From Agrobacterium tumefaciens (GTDB taxonomy: Bacteria > Pseudomonadota > Alphaproteobacteria > Rhizobiales > Rhizobiaceae): a DNA stretch of 64,000 bases. A program made the position numbers and the translations under genes. The stretch lies in NCBI RefSeq assembly GCF_013318015.2, contig NZ_CP115842.1, forward strand, positions 1,797,001 through 1,861,000, given 5' to 3'. Shown here piece by piece: positions 8,609-17,500 of this stretch (position 1 is the stretch's first letter; each line of letters opens with the position of its first letter). Below the pieces are notes generated by a model, which saw only the letters and a program-made list of their open reading frames with translations, did not search any database and had not been told where the DNA came from.

Positions 8609-9505
8609 ATGCCTCAAACCCTTGCAGCCCAACGAAAAGTCTCCAATCCGTGCAACGTTCTCGCCCTCTGCTCGCGCGACAATCCCGCGATCCTTACCAT
8701 CGCCCATCGTGGGTTCTGGACCGCGACCGCTGAAAATTCGCTGGCTTCGGTTCGCGCAGCGGTCGCTGCCGGGATCGAGATGATCGAGATCGACACGCAG
8801 GCGACGGCCGATGGCCGGCTGGTCGTCATTCACGACGAGACGCTCGACCGCACGACGACGGGGCGGGGGACAGTGAGCGAACTGGCCTTTGATGTCGTCC
8901 GTTCCGCACGGCTGAAGGCAGGTGCTGGCGGCGATGCAGCCGATGTGACGGAGGAATGCGTACCGACGCTGGAAGAATTGCTGGAAGAGGCGCGTGGCAA
9001 AATCACCGTCAATATCGATACCAAGTTCACCCGTGACCTGCCGCAGGTCATGGAAACCGTACTGCGCCTCGGCGTCGCGGATCAGGTTCTGGTGAAAACC
9101 GATATCGATCCTGAAGCCGAGCATTTCGATGTGCTGGATACCGACTGGTTCGGCAAAATTCCGCATATGCCGATGTTTCCGGTGAGAAAGGGCAAGTTTG
9201 CCGAGGATCTGCGCCGCATCGAAGCGTTGCGCGCGCCGATGATAGAGGTAAAATTTACCGATATCGCTGATCTGGTCGAAGGCCGCGCCGAAATGGAGCG
9301 TCAGAATATCCGCCTCTGGATTAACACGCTCGACGTTTCCCATTGCCTCGATCTCAACGACACGCGCGCACTTTCCGATGCAGAAGGTGTGTGGGGCGCA
9401 CTGGCGCAGGTCGGCGTCGGTGCAATCCAGACGGATGAAGTCGAGGCCTTCACGGGCTGGCTGAAGGCTGATGCAGGCGAGACGGGCAGGTCATGGACAC
9501 GATGA
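8609..9505 (+). CDS. Glycerophosphodiester phosphodiesterase family protein
   Basis: GDPD fold enzyme of ~298 residues that hydrolyses glycerophosphodiesters to glycerol-3-phosphate and an alcohol. Catalytic and metal residues are visible: HRG (His33-Arg34), Glu42-Asn43, EID (Glu60, Asp62) and His75 in VIHDETLDRTTTG. Later VKTDIDPEAEHFDV and the C-terminal LWINTLDVSH strands match the TIM barrel. There is no signal peptide, so it acts in the cytoplasm on imported substrate. I chose ATG 8609; GTG 8600 in frame adds three residues. It overlaps the next gene. Its place at the end of an ABC operon suggests that the importer's ligand is a phosphodiester (inference). Confidence 0.88.
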   Translation: MPQTLAAQRKVSNPCNVLALCSRDNPAILTIAHRGFWTATAENSLASVRAAVAAGIEMIEIDTQATADGRLVVIHDETLDRTTTGRGTVSELAFDVVRSARLKAGAGGDAADVTEECVPTLEELLEEARGKITVNIDTKFTRDLPQVMETVLRLGVADQVLVKTDIDPEAEHFDVLDTDWFGKIPHMPMFPVRKGKFAEDLRRIEALRAPMIEVKFTDIADLVEGRAEMERQNIRLWINTLDVSHCLDLNDTRALSDAEGVWGALAQVGVGAIQTDEVEAFTGWLKADAGETGRSWTR

Positions 9506-10287
9506 ACCAGCGCCTCGAGCGTGCAGCCGGCATCATAGAGGAGGCGATGGGGCTTGCCCTTCGCTTTTTCGAAGCGCGCGGCAGCATCGCCACCCGCACC
9601 AAGGGTTTTCAGGACTTCGTCTCGGAAGCGGATACCGCGGTTGAAAGGCTGGTGCGCGACCGGCTGGCGGCGGCATTTCCGGGTGAAACCGTTCTCGGCG
9701 AGGAGATGGGCGGGATCGCAGATGACGCCTATTGGATCATCGATCCCATCGACGGCACCGCAAACTTCCTTCGCGGCTCACCACTCTGGGGCATCTCGCT
9801 GGGCTTCGTGCGCAACGGCGTCCCGGAAATCGGGGTCGTCGCCATGCCAGTCTTCCAGGAGATCTATTCGGCTGCCGAAGGAACAGGGTTGTTGCTGAAC
9901 GGCAAGCCGCTTGCGCGCGATGTTCCATTTAAGGAAGTGCAGGTGATGTCGCTCGGTGACAGCGCGTCTGCCGATGCCGCGGAGGTGGCGGCGCTCAATG
10001 TCGGCTTGAGGCATGCGGGCTGGGTGGTGGAATCCATCCGTTCGACCTCGATTTCACTGGTTTTTGCAGCGCGCGGCATCTTTGATGGCCATCTGCAAAA
10101 ACTGACGACCATGTGGGACATCGCCGGTGGCGTTGTCCTGGCACGGGAGGCGGGTCTTGACGTTCGGATTGGAACGCGCGGCGAAACCGGCATTCCCTGG
10201 GTTGCCGCCGCAACGCCTGAATTGATGGCCGCGACGGAAACTCTCTGGCCGGAGATCGCGGAATTGGTGCCGGCCGAACTTGCCTGA
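9493..10287 (+). CDS. Inositol-monophosphatase-family phosphatase
   Basis: 264 residues of the Mg-dependent, lithium-sensitive phosphatase superfamily (inositol monophosphatase, histidinol phosphatase, CysQ). Motif A is intact: GEEMGG (Glu70/71) and DPIDGTANF (Asp84, Asp87). Motif B WDIAGGVVLAREAG carries the third metal Asp. The reaction should be hydrolysis of a phosphate monoester. It overlaps the phosphodiesterase gene by 13 nt; a second ATG at 9502 would give an ATGA overlap instead. With the phosphodiesterase it could convert, for example, glycerophosphoinositol-type compounds to free polyol, which is inference. Substrate within the family cannot be read from sequence. Confidence 0.87.
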   Translation: MDTMNQRLERAAGIIEEAMGLALRFFEARGSIATRTKGFQDFVSEADTAVERLVRDRLAAAFPGETVLGEEMGGIADDAYWIIDPIDGTANFLRGSPLWGISLGFVRNGVPEIGVVAMPVFQEIYSAAEGTGLLLNGKPLARDVPFKEVQVMSLGDSASADAAEVAALNVGLRHAGWVVESIRSTSISLVFAARGIFDGHLQKLTTMWDIAGGVVLAREAGLDVRIGTRGETGIPWVAAATPELMAATETLWPEIAELVPAELA

Positions 10288-10378
10288 AATTCCCATAAAA
10301 ATCGGTGCCGGGTGAGAGATCCAGACACTTGGCGCCTTCCACCGGCAACTGGACCGAAAAGCCTCTGACGACTGGTGG

Positions 10379-11512
10379 TTATGCCCAACCCTTCAGCGCC
10401 CGGCCGGAATAATAGCTGGGCGTTGTGGCGCGGTAGATCGGTATGCTGGCGGCACCGAGATGGGGCAGGTCGCTCATCATCGATTTGCGTATTTCAGGTG
10501 GCTCGACGAAAAAGTCTTCGCCGAGCATTTCCAGCGAGCCGATGCGCTGCACGATGTGTTCAAGAACCCAGTCAGGTAGCGATCCGCCAAAAATGATGGC
10601 GCCGGGATCCATCGTCCGGGCAACCGTCAGCGCCAGCAGACGAAGCTGGTCGGTCGCCCTTTCCAGCCAGGCAACCACGGCGGGGTGGTCGCAATAGCTT
10701 TCATCAATATCCTTCAAACGCCGGATGCCCACTCCGTGGGCGGCCAGCGTGTCGCAAAGGTCCTGTCCAGAGGGACGTGGATGGGATTTGGGAAACAGGC
10801 CGCCAAACTCGCCGGCATTGCCGTTCGTGCCGCGATAGAGATGGCGCTGAACCACAACGGCGCCGCCTATGCCGTATGTCAGCCAGATCATCGCAAAATT
10901 GCGGATGCTTCGACCAGCTCCGTAATACAGCTCCGAGAGGATGACGGTATTGCCGTCATTTTCGTGAAAGACCGGGAAATCGAAATAGGGCTGGAAGTCC
11001 TTGTCCACGTCGATGTCGCGCCAGCTCTCGAACTGCTTGATGCGAAAGACATGGCCTCGATCACGCTTGAAGTGGCCTGGAAAGCTGATGCCGCAGCCTA
11101 GCACATCCTTCTTTTTGATCTTGGCCTTTTCAACCACCTGTCGGGCGGCCGTCTCGGCCATCTCCATGATATGCTCGAAACTGTGTCCCTCAAGCTCGGA
11201 CCTGATTTCCTGCCTGATCGTGCCGTTGAGATCGGCCAGGCAGACACGCAGATCGTCCGGGTTGAAATAGACCCCGAGCGTGAAAAGTCCGTTCGGATTG
11301 ATCTCGATGGCAGTGGATGGCTTCCCCCGTTTGCCGTCGCTGCGCGCTTCCTCGGCTTCCAGGATCAGGCCGGATTCCAGAAGATTGGCCGTCAGGCGGG
11401 TGAGGGTCGGTGCGGAAACATCCATCTCGCGCGCCAGTTCGATGCGCGACATACCTCCCTTGCCGCGCAGGATTTCGAGCAGACGCCGTTCATTGTAGCC
11501 GAGGTCGATCAA
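10379..11512 (-). CDS. ROK-family transcriptional regulator B
   Basis: 377 residues with N-terminal winged helix-turn-helix (SRIELAREMDVSAPTLTRLT) and a ROK domain. The GNAGEFGG signature is present in GTNGNAGEFGGLF, and IIFGGSLPDW sits near the C-terminus. The predicted start is a TTG preceded by GGGAGA; the frame stays open upstream, so a longer N-terminus is possible. It is divergent from the locus-B binding-protein gene. It is a paralogue in kind, though only moderately similar, of the ROK regulator of locus A, which suggests the two transport loci answer related ligands. Confidence 0.86.
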   Translation of the reverse strand: MIDLGYNERRLLEILRGKGGMSRIELAREMDVSAPTLTRLTANLLESGLILEAEEARSDGKRGKPSTAIEINPNGLFTLGVYFNPDDLRVCLADLNGTIRQEIRSELEGHSFEHIMEMAETAARQVVEKAKIKKKDVLGCGISFPGHFKRDRGHVFRIKQFESWRDIDVDKDFQPYFDFPVFHENDGNTVILSELYYGAGRSIRNFAMIWLTYGIGGAVVVQRHLYRGTNGNAGEFGGLFPKSHPRPSGQDLCDTLAAHGVGIRRLKDIDESYCDHPAVVAWLERATDQLRLLALTVARTMDPGAIIFGGSLPDWVLEHIVQRIGSLEMLGEDFFVEPPEIRKSMMSDLPHLGAASIPIYRATTPSYYSGRALKGWA

Positions 11513-11696
11513 CCAGGTCTCCCACGAGAAGTTAAGTCGGATGATTAGCGCAATTTCAGTGGCTGTGCACCTTGTTTTCCGGAACGTCCTGACTTTTCAG
11601 GTTCGAAGATTAAGCGCGGCTGTCTTCAAATGTTGAGTTTTTTCAGACGGATATTGGATTTTTGTATTCAAGATAAATTGCAGCTTGACTAATTAA

Positions 11697-11706
11697 TTTA
11701 CGTAAA
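11697..11706. promoter_or_regulatory. Candidate operator/promoter palindrome (locus B)
   Basis: TTTACGTAAA is a perfect 10-bp palindrome in the AT-rich divergent region between ROK regulator B and the locus-B binding protein, about 100 nt before its ATG. A TTGACT hexamer lies just upstream at 11685-11690 and could be a -35 element, so a bound regulator would sit within the promoter. I found no convincing -10. Confidence 0.4.
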
Positions 11707-11806
11707 GAAAATAAATAGCAGACGGCGGGTAGCGACACGCAAAATCAATAAGAAATTATGTCGTACTGCCTTGCCAGTCAGGGAACAAAAAAACGGAGCA
11801 CCCTTT

Positions 11807-12799
11807 ATGCGTCAATCATGCACTATTTTCGCGCGCCTTGTTGCTGGCGCAACTTTCCTTGCCAGTGCGGCTTTTGCCCATGCGGAAGGTACCGTCGTGG
11901 TCTATTCGGCAGCGCCGCAGCAGCTCATGGATGAGTTGCTGCCCATGTTTGAAAAGAAGACCGGCACCAAGGTCGAGCTTGTCAAAGCCGGGTCCGGCGA
12001 GCTGATGAACCGCATCAAGGCGGAAAGCGGCAAGGCGGCTGGCGACGTGATCTGGAGCGTTGATGGCACCGTCATCGACTTTTCCGCCGACCTGTTCGAA
12101 CCTTACAAGCCTGTCGAGGCAGCATCGATCAACCCTGCCTTTTCGCCGAGCACCAACTGGGTTCCTTTTACCGCAGTCGTTACGGCCTTCATCGTCAACA
12201 AGGAAGCGCTGAAAGGTGCGCCGGTTCCGACATCCTGGGCCGATCTTGCCAAGCCTGAATACAAGGGCCTGATTTCCTCGGCCCGTGCCGATCAGTCCGG
12301 CTCCGCCTATATCCAGATGGCGACGGTTTTGCAGGATTTCGACAGTGAGGAGAAGGGTTGGGAAGTTTATACCGGCATTCTCGGCAACTCCGTTCTTTCC
12401 ACCTCTTCAGGCGCTGTTCCGCGTTTCGTCAATGATGGCGAGCAGGCGGTTGGTATCACGCTCGAAGACGCCGCCCTGCGCTACAAGCTTGGCAGCGCCC
12501 CGGTAGAGATCGTCTATCCGAAAGAAGGCACGGCAATCGCGCCTGACGGCATGGCGCTCGTCAAGGGTGCGCCGAACGCCGAAAACGGCAAGGCCTTCAT
12601 CGATTTCATCGTCTCCAAGGAAGCGCAGGAAGTCGTGGTGAAAGCCGGTCGTCGCTCGGTCAGAACCGATGTTCCTGCCAATTCGGCGCTCGTTCCGCTG
12701 TCCGATGTTCCGGATGCGAAATACGACTTCAAGTGGGCTGCGGACAACCGCTCGCGTCTGATGGAAAAGTGGAACGAGATCCTGCTCGGCGTCCAGTAA
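11807..12799 (+). CDS. AfuA/FbpA-type ABC solute-binding protein (locus B)
   Basis: About 330 residues: a signal peptide (RQSCTIFARL..., cleavage near AHA-EG) and a binding domain beginning GTVVVYSAAPQQLMDELLP, typical of the iron(III)/AfuA/phosphonate binding-protein group. The Met at 11807 follows a GGAG site; the longer frame from 11771 lacks signal-peptide character. Family assignment as iron carrier is not secure: Actinobacillus AfuA was shown to bind hexose phosphates, and this locus ends with a phosphatase-like gene. I infer a phosphorylated or anionic organic ligand. It heads the operon with ATPase, double permease and PP2C-like protein. Confidence 0.83.
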   Translation: MRQSCTIFARLVAGATFLASAAFAHAEGTVVVYSAAPQQLMDELLPMFEKKTGTKVELVKAGSGELMNRIKAESGKAAGDVIWSVDGTVIDFSADLFEPYKPVEAASINPAFSPSTNWVPFTAVVTAFIVNKEALKGAPVPTSWADLAKPEYKGLISSARADQSGSAYIQMATVLQDFDSEEKGWEVYTGILGNSVLSTSSGAVPRFVNDGEQAVGITLEDAALRYKLGSAPVEIVYPKEGTAIAPDGMALVKGAPNAENGKAFIDFIVSKEAQEVVVKAGRRSVRTDVPANSALVPLSDVPDAKYDFKWAADNRSRLMEKWNEILLGVQ

Positions 12800-12809
12800 G
12801 AACATTGCC

Positions 12810-12837
12810 GGGGGCGGTGCGTCAGGCAACCGTCCCC
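12810..12837 (+). terminator. Hairpin between binding-protein and ATPase genes (locus B)
   Basis: GGGGGCGGT (12810-12818) pairs with ACCGTCCCC (12829-12837) with one mismatch around a 10-nt loop. It matches in position the hairpin after the first gene of locus A and probably adjusts the binding-protein to transporter ratio. Confidence 0.5.
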
Positions 12838-12904
12838 TGCTTACCTCTTTCACAACAGCATTTTCGTTCCGTCCACCGTGGTCGTGTGCCGCGCAGGATA
12901 TGTC

Positions 12905-14002
12905 ATGGAGCAGCACATGGCCGCCGTAGAAATTACCAGCATCAAGAAAAGTTACCGGGATGTCGTTGCCCTCTCCGACATCAACATCTCCATTCCCTCC
13001 GGATCGTTTTTTACGCTTCTTGGACCCAGCGGTTGTGGCAAGACGACCCTTTTGCGCACGATTGCCGGTTTTCACCAGCAGGATAGCGGCAGCATCAGCA
13101 TCGAAAGACAGGCGATCGAACATGTGCCCGCCCATAAGCGCGATGTCGGCATGGTCTTTCAGGATTATGCGGTGTTTCCGCATATTTCGGTGTTTGACAA
13201 CATTGCCTTCGGTCTGAAACAGCGCAAGGCGTCTTCAGCCGAGATCCGCGAACGGGTCGGCAAGATTCTCGATGTCGTGCAGCTCGCTCCCTATGCCAAG
13301 CGTATGCCTCACGAACTCTCCGGCGGCCAGCAGCAGCGTGTGGGTCTTGCGCGCGCACTCGTCATCAACCCGAAAGTGCTGTTGATGGACGAGCCGCTGT
13401 CCAACCTCGATGCCAAACTTCGCGTGGACCTGCGCCGGGAACTGCGTGAAATCCAGCAGGCCATGAACATCACCACCGTCTATGTCACGCATGATCAGGA
13501 AGAGGCGCTTGCCATGTCCGATCTGGTTTGCGTCATGTATGGCGGCGTCATTCAGCAGGCGGCACCACCCTGGGAAGTCTATAACAATCCCGCTAACCGC
13601 TTCGTCGCGTCGTTCGTGGGCGCAAACAACTTCCTGACGCTTGACCGTGCAGGCGGACAGACATCCATTTCCGGCCACAAGGTCGCATTGCCGCAGGCGG
13701 GTGCGATTTCCCCGCAGCGGAAGATCGTCGCCGCCATCCGCCCGGAGGCGATTTCTGTCGGTCCTGCCGCGATCGATGGTGACGAGCGCATCGAACTGCC
13801 CGTGACCATAAGACTGGTCAGTTTCACGGGGCGTGAGATGAACGTTGCAGCCGTTCTCTCGTCGGGCGAGGAAATCGAGGCGATCACCAAGCCATCGCCT
13901 GAGATCATTGCACTGCAGCCCAACCAGAAGACCACTTTCTCCTGGCGCGCGGCCGATGCGAAGCTGTTCGGCGAGGGCGTAACCGGGGAGCGCCTGTCAT
14001 GA
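12905..14002 (+). CDS. ABC transporter ATP-binding protein (locus B)
   Basis: Importer ATPase of the FbpC/PotA type, about 365 residues. Walker A is GPSGCGKTT, the Q-loop MVFQDYAVFPHI, the signature LSGGQQQRVGLARA, Walker B VLLMDEPLSNLD, and the switch H lies in YVTHDQEEAL. A TOBE-type C-terminal domain contains AAIRPEAISVG. I start it at the ATG with AGGA six bases upstream; another Met four codons later also has a GGAG site. The gene overlaps the permease by ATGA, so translation is coupled. Confidence 0.92.
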   Translation: MEQHMAAVEITSIKKSYRDVVALSDINISIPSGSFFTLLGPSGCGKTTLLRTIAGFHQQDSGSISIERQAIEHVPAHKRDVGMVFQDYAVFPHISVFDNIAFGLKQRKASSAEIRERVGKILDVVQLAPYAKRMPHELSGGQQQRVGLARALVINPKVLLMDEPLSNLDAKLRVDLRRELREIQQAMNITTVYVTHDQEEALAMSDLVCVMYGGVIQQAAPPWEVYNNPANRFVASFVGANNFLTLDRAGGQTSISGHKVALPQAGAISPQRKIVAAIRPEAISVGPAAIDGDERIELPVTIRLVSFTGREMNVAAVLSSGEEIEAITKPSPEIIALQPNQKTTFSWRAADAKLFGEGVTGERLS

Positions 14003-15684
14003 CGGATATGACTGCGACTGCAACTCCCGGCGGTTTCCGCCTGCGACTGCCAGGTTTTTGGACAAGCGTGACGGTATTTGCCGTCATCCTGCTGGCGATC
14101 TTCCTGATCCTGCCGATTTTCAGCGTCTTCTTCATCAGTTTCTTCGATGCCAAAACCGGTGCGTTCGGTCTCAGCAACTATGCGGAAGTGTTCACACGGC
14201 GTTTTTATACCGTCGCACTCTGGAATACGCTTCTCATCGGTGTGCTGGGCATGCTGGGCGCCTGCCTTCTCGGTATTCCGCTTGCCTTTTGCACCTCCCG
14301 TTATCGCATCAAGGGGCGCACTTTTATTGCCACCTTCGCGGTTCTGGTTCTGTGCGCACCGCCGTTCATTGGTGCTTATGCCTGGATTATGCTGTTCGGT
14401 GCCAACGGTGCTGTCACCAATCTCTTGTCCTTCGCCGGCATTTCATTGCCGACGATCTACGGGATCCCGGGTATCGTGATGGTCTTCAGCCTGAAGTTCT
14501 TTCCCTACATCTTCCTGATGACGGAGAACGCGCTGAACACCATCAACAAGTCCTATGAGGACGCGGCGGAAAATCTCGGCTGCACGGCGTTCGAGCGTTT
14601 CCGCAAGATCACCTTGCCGCTGGTCTTTCCGGCAGTCAGCACCGGCGCGATCATCTGCTTCGTGCTGTCCATCGCCGACTTCGGAACGCCGGCAATCCTC
14701 GGCAAGGGCATCAGAACGCTTTCGACCATCGCCTATGCACAATACACCTCCGAAATGGCCGGTACGCCGACCATGGCGGTTACGATTTCCATGGTGATGA
14801 TTGCAATTTCGATGGCGGCACTTCTGTTGCAGCGGCACATTCTTGCCAAGCGCCGCTACGCCAGTTCATTGACCAACAGGCCGGTAAAGCAGTCCATGCG
14901 CCCGTTGAAGTCGTTCATCGTGCACGGCTTCTGCTATCTGGTCGTCTTCATCGCCATGCTTCCGTCGCTCACGGTCATCTACACCTCGTTCCTCGCAACC
15001 AGCGGTCCCGTCTTCACCGGCGGCTTCGGGTTGGACAGCTATGCCCGTATCCTTCGTGATTCACCGCAGGCGATTGCCAACAGTTTCACGTTTGCACTGG
15101 CTGCCGTGGTACTGATTGCGATCGTTTCCGGCCTGCTGTCGTTCATCGTGGTGCGACGCGACAATGCGGTCTCCGGCTCGCTCGATCTTCTGCTGATGGT
15201 GCCTTACCTCATTCCCGGCGTTGTCATGGCGATCGGCTACGTCACGACGTTCCGCTATCCACCCTTTGATATCACTGGGACGGCGCTCATCATCATCGTC
15301 CTGGTGTTTATCCGCCGGCTGCCTTACGGCGTCCGCTCCACGACATCGATCCTCAGGCAGATCAAACCGTCCATCGAGGAGGCTGCGGTCAATCTCGGGG
15401 CTTCGCCGGCAAAGACCTTCGTGTCGGTGACGGTGCCGCTGATGCTGCCCGGTCTCATCATCGGTTCGCTGATGAGCTTCATAACGGCTATCAACGAGCT
15501 GTCCTCGACGCTGATCCTCTACACGGCACGAACGATTACCATGCCGGTTCTCATCTATGTTCAGGTGATTGACGGCGAGTTTGGCACGGCTGCGGCGCTT
15601 TCAACCGTCCTTCTGGTCAGCACCGGACTTTGCGTCTTCATCGTGTTCCGCCTCTCGGAAGACAAAGAAGCCTCTTTCGTCTGA
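13999..15684 (+). CDS. Fused double ABC transporter permease (locus B)
   Basis: 561 residues, twice the length of a single permease, with about twelve hydrophobic spans. Two coupling loops are visible: AAENLGCTAFERFRKITLPL in the first half and AAVNLGASPAKTFVSVTVPL in the second. This is the FbpB/AfuB-type architecture in which one polypeptide forms the whole channel. It overlaps the ATPase stop by ATGA. The inter-domain linker is around residues 285-305 (RRYASSLTNRPVKQS). Confidence 0.92.
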   Translation: MTDMTATATPGGFRLRLPGFWTSVTVFAVILLAIFLILPIFSVFFISFFDAKTGAFGLSNYAEVFTRRFYTVALWNTLLIGVLGMLGACLLGIPLAFCTSRYRIKGRTFIATFAVLVLCAPPFIGAYAWIMLFGANGAVTNLLSFAGISLPTIYGIPGIVMVFSLKFFPYIFLMTENALNTINKSYEDAAENLGCTAFERFRKITLPLVFPAVSTGAIICFVLSIADFGTPAILGKGIRTLSTIAYAQYTSEMAGTPTMAVTISMVMIAISMAALLLQRHILAKRRYASSLTNRPVKQSMRPLKSFIVHGFCYLVVFIAMLPSLTVIYTSFLATSGPVFTGGFGLDSYARILRDSPQAIANSFTFALAAVVLIAIVSGLLSFIVVRRDNAVSGSLDLLLMVPYLIPGVVMAIGYVTTFRYPPFDITGTALIIIVLVFIRRLPYGVRSTTSILRQIKPSIEEAAVNLGASPAKTFVSVTVPLMLPGLIIGSLMSFITAINELSSTLILYTARTITMPVLIYVQVIDGEFGTAAALSTVLLVSTGLCVFIVFRLSEDKEASFV

Positions 15685-15717
15685 AACCATACCAGCCCTC
15701 ACCAAAAGCCTGCAGTA

Positions 15718-15739
15718 GCGGCGACATACGTGTCGCCGC
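15718..15739 (+). terminator. Perfect 9-bp hairpin with TACG loop
   Basis: GCGGCGACA (15718-15726) and TGTCGCCGC (15731-15739) pair fully around a TACG tetraloop, between the permease and the PP2C-like gene. It is a very stable structure and could separate expression of the last gene from the transporter. No T-run follows. Confidence 0.55.
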
Positions 15740-15783
15740 CAGCCTCCCTCTGCCCAGCCTCCCTCTGCAAGGAATACACGACG

Positions 15784-16740
15784 ATGAATATCGCGAGCTT
15801 TTCGCAATCGAAATACAAGAACGCCGCAACGCCCGGGGACGATGTGGCACTGATCATACCGGGACGGGTTCTGGCCGTTTTTGACGGTGCGACCGACCCG
15901 ACCGGTGCAAGTTACGGCGGCTTGAGCTCGGGCCGTATCGCAGCACTCGCTGCCGCAAATGCCGTGGCGAAAATGGGCCTCGATGGCACGCTGGAAAAAA
16001 TTGCCGCGCCCAAGCTTTTTCAGAACATCAGCGATATCTTGAAGCAGGAGGCCGAGCGCATCAATGCCAGCCATCCACCGTCGACAACCCTGGCAATTGT
16101 TGCCGACCTGGGAGACAGTTTCCGCCTGCTTCTGGCTGGCGATTCCGGTGTGCGTATCAACGGCTCCCGGTTGCTGCAGCATGCCAAGCTTATAGACAAG
16201 GTAAGTACATCGGCGCGCATCCTTGTCTTCAAACAGCTTTTTGCCGCTTTGAGGGATGGTGATGCAGCCGAGGCACGCACGCGTGCGACCATCTTTTCCG
16301 GCCTGCGTTCCGCTGTCGAAAACGGCATCATGACTGCGCAGGAGGCGAAGAATGTTGTCATTGCCGCAGCCCACATGAGCGGTCTTGAGAGCGATATCGA
16401 AGCAGTCGAGGAATTTCTGATGGGAGGAATTCGCGTCCAGCCGCAATTCGCAAACAGGCAGGGACACGTACTGGGATACGCCTCGGTCAATGGCGGAACG
16501 GTCATAGAAGAGGGGACGGTCGATCTTAGCATCGCCAAGGACACGCTTGTGAGCCTTGAAATCTTTTCCGACGGTTATCTGTCTCTGCCGGCTGGAACCG
16601 ATGTCGCTGACTGGGAAGCGGAATTTGCCCGCGTCGAGACGGCAGATTTTCACAAGATCAACGAGTACCCGTCGGTGAAGGGGTCAACATCGAGCGAATT
16701 CAGCGACGACAGGACCGTGGTGTGCATGAAGGCGCGGTGA
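15784..16740 (+). CDS. PP2C-like serine/threonine phosphatase family protein
   Basis: 318 residues with PP2C-type metal motifs: VLAVFDGATD (Asp34-Gly35), a central LLAGDSGVRI that replaces the usual GDSR loop, FSDGYLSLP and C-terminal DDRTVVCMK. No signal peptide or membrane span. It is thus a cytoplasmic PP2C-fold protein, probably a metal-dependent phosphatase; whether it acts on protein or on a small phosphorylated metabolite is unknown. AAGGA lies 10 nt before the ATG. It follows the locus-B permease after a 99-nt spacer with a strong hairpin. A phosphatase at the end of a binding-protein ABC operon suggests dephosphorylation of the imported ligand or control of the transporter (inference). 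Confidence 0.75.
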   Translation: MNIASFSQSKYKNAATPGDDVALIIPGRVLAVFDGATDPTGASYGGLSSGRIAALAAANAVAKMGLDGTLEKIAAPKLFQNISDILKQEAERINASHPPSTTLAIVADLGDSFRLLLAGDSGVRINGSRLLQHAKLIDKVSTSARILVFKQLFAALRDGDAAEARTRATIFSGLRSAVENGIMTAQEAKNVVIAAAHMSGLESDIEAVEEFLMGGIRVQPQFANRQGHVLGYASVNGGTVIEEGTVDLSIAKDTLVSLEIFSDGYLSLPAGTDVADWEAEFARVETADFHKINEYPSVKGSTSSEFSDDRTVVCMKAR

Positions 16741-16925
16741 AGAGATATCCGCGCCGAAAAGTATTTCGAAGCTGTCCGTCTTTCGAAGTGACAACCGCGA
16801 AAATTCCACCGCTCGTTGGCAGTGTTTGTCGTCCGCTATCGCCCCCAATTCGAAAGGCCTTGCCCTTGAAGGCGAAGAAAGACGCTGCGCACATGAGATC
16901 ATGGGAAGGTAAGTCTATGGTTTAG

Positions 16926-17489
16926 CTAACGGCTTACCTCCGTACCTAGATAGTTGCGTTCACTCCAGAGCAAGGGTTTGCGCAGCGGATCGAAGCTCGC
17001 TTCGATGATCGATCCAACAAACAGGATGTGGTCGGCGGCATCAATGGAGCCGACGAGTTCGCAATCCATCGAGAGCAGCGCGTCAGCAAGCCTTGAGCTT
17101 CCCGACGGCCAGACATCCCAGTGGCCGACGGAAAACCGGTCCGGCAGGTTTCCTTTTCCGGCGAACACATCGGCGATCTCCTCCTGCCCTCTGGACAGCG
17201 TCGTGACTGAAAAGCGCCGGCTTGCTGCGACAAGATCGACCATACGGCTGCTGGCATCGATGGAGATCATTAGAAGCGGCGGTTCGGCGCTGAGCGGCAT
17301 GAAGGACGTGATCGTACGTCCGATCCGCTCGCCCGCATGGGAGGCCGTGGCCACGGCCACGGTGAAGACGAGGCTCGCCATAGCGTCCTTGAATTCACGC
17401 GGCGAGATTGTCGGAGAGGGGGGTGCTTTCAGCGGGACATGCGCGTGATTGACCACACCACCATCGATCAGCATGAAATTATGAGACAT
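16926..17489 (-). CDS. Flavin reductase-like domain protein
   Basis: 187 residues with the flavin-reductase/FMN-binding split-barrel pattern: FKDAMASLVFTVAVATA, GRTITSFMPLSAEPPLLMIS (binding of flavin phosphate) and FSVTTLSRGQEEIADVFAG, ending SIIEASFDPLRKPLLW. Members reduce FMN/FAD with NAD(P)H for a partner oxygenase, or act as oxidases. Start is 12 nt after the ferredoxin stop, so the two form an operon on the minus strand. Confidence 0.85.
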   Translation of the reverse strand: MSHNFMLIDGGVVNHAHVPLKAPPSPTISPREFKDAMASLVFTVAVATASHAGERIGRTITSFMPLSAEPPLLMISIDASSRMVDLVAASRRFSVTTLSRGQEEIADVFAGKGNLPDRFSVGHWDVWPSGSSRLADALLSMDCELVGSIDAADHILFVGSIIEASFDPLRKPLLWSERNYLGTEVSR

Positions 17490-17500
17490 GCAGTGCCGGG

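Noticed and set aside
15601..16653. 350-codon minus-strand frame opposite the PP2C-like gene
   Set aside because: The plus-strand frame has a ribosome site and PP2C motifs; the antisense product is Cys/Arg/Gly-rich and shows none.
16907..16939. AGGTAAG...CTTACCT inverted repeat as terminator between convergent genes
   Set aside because: Stem is only 7 bp with a 19-nt loop and overlaps the end of the flavin reductase coding region; too weak to call.
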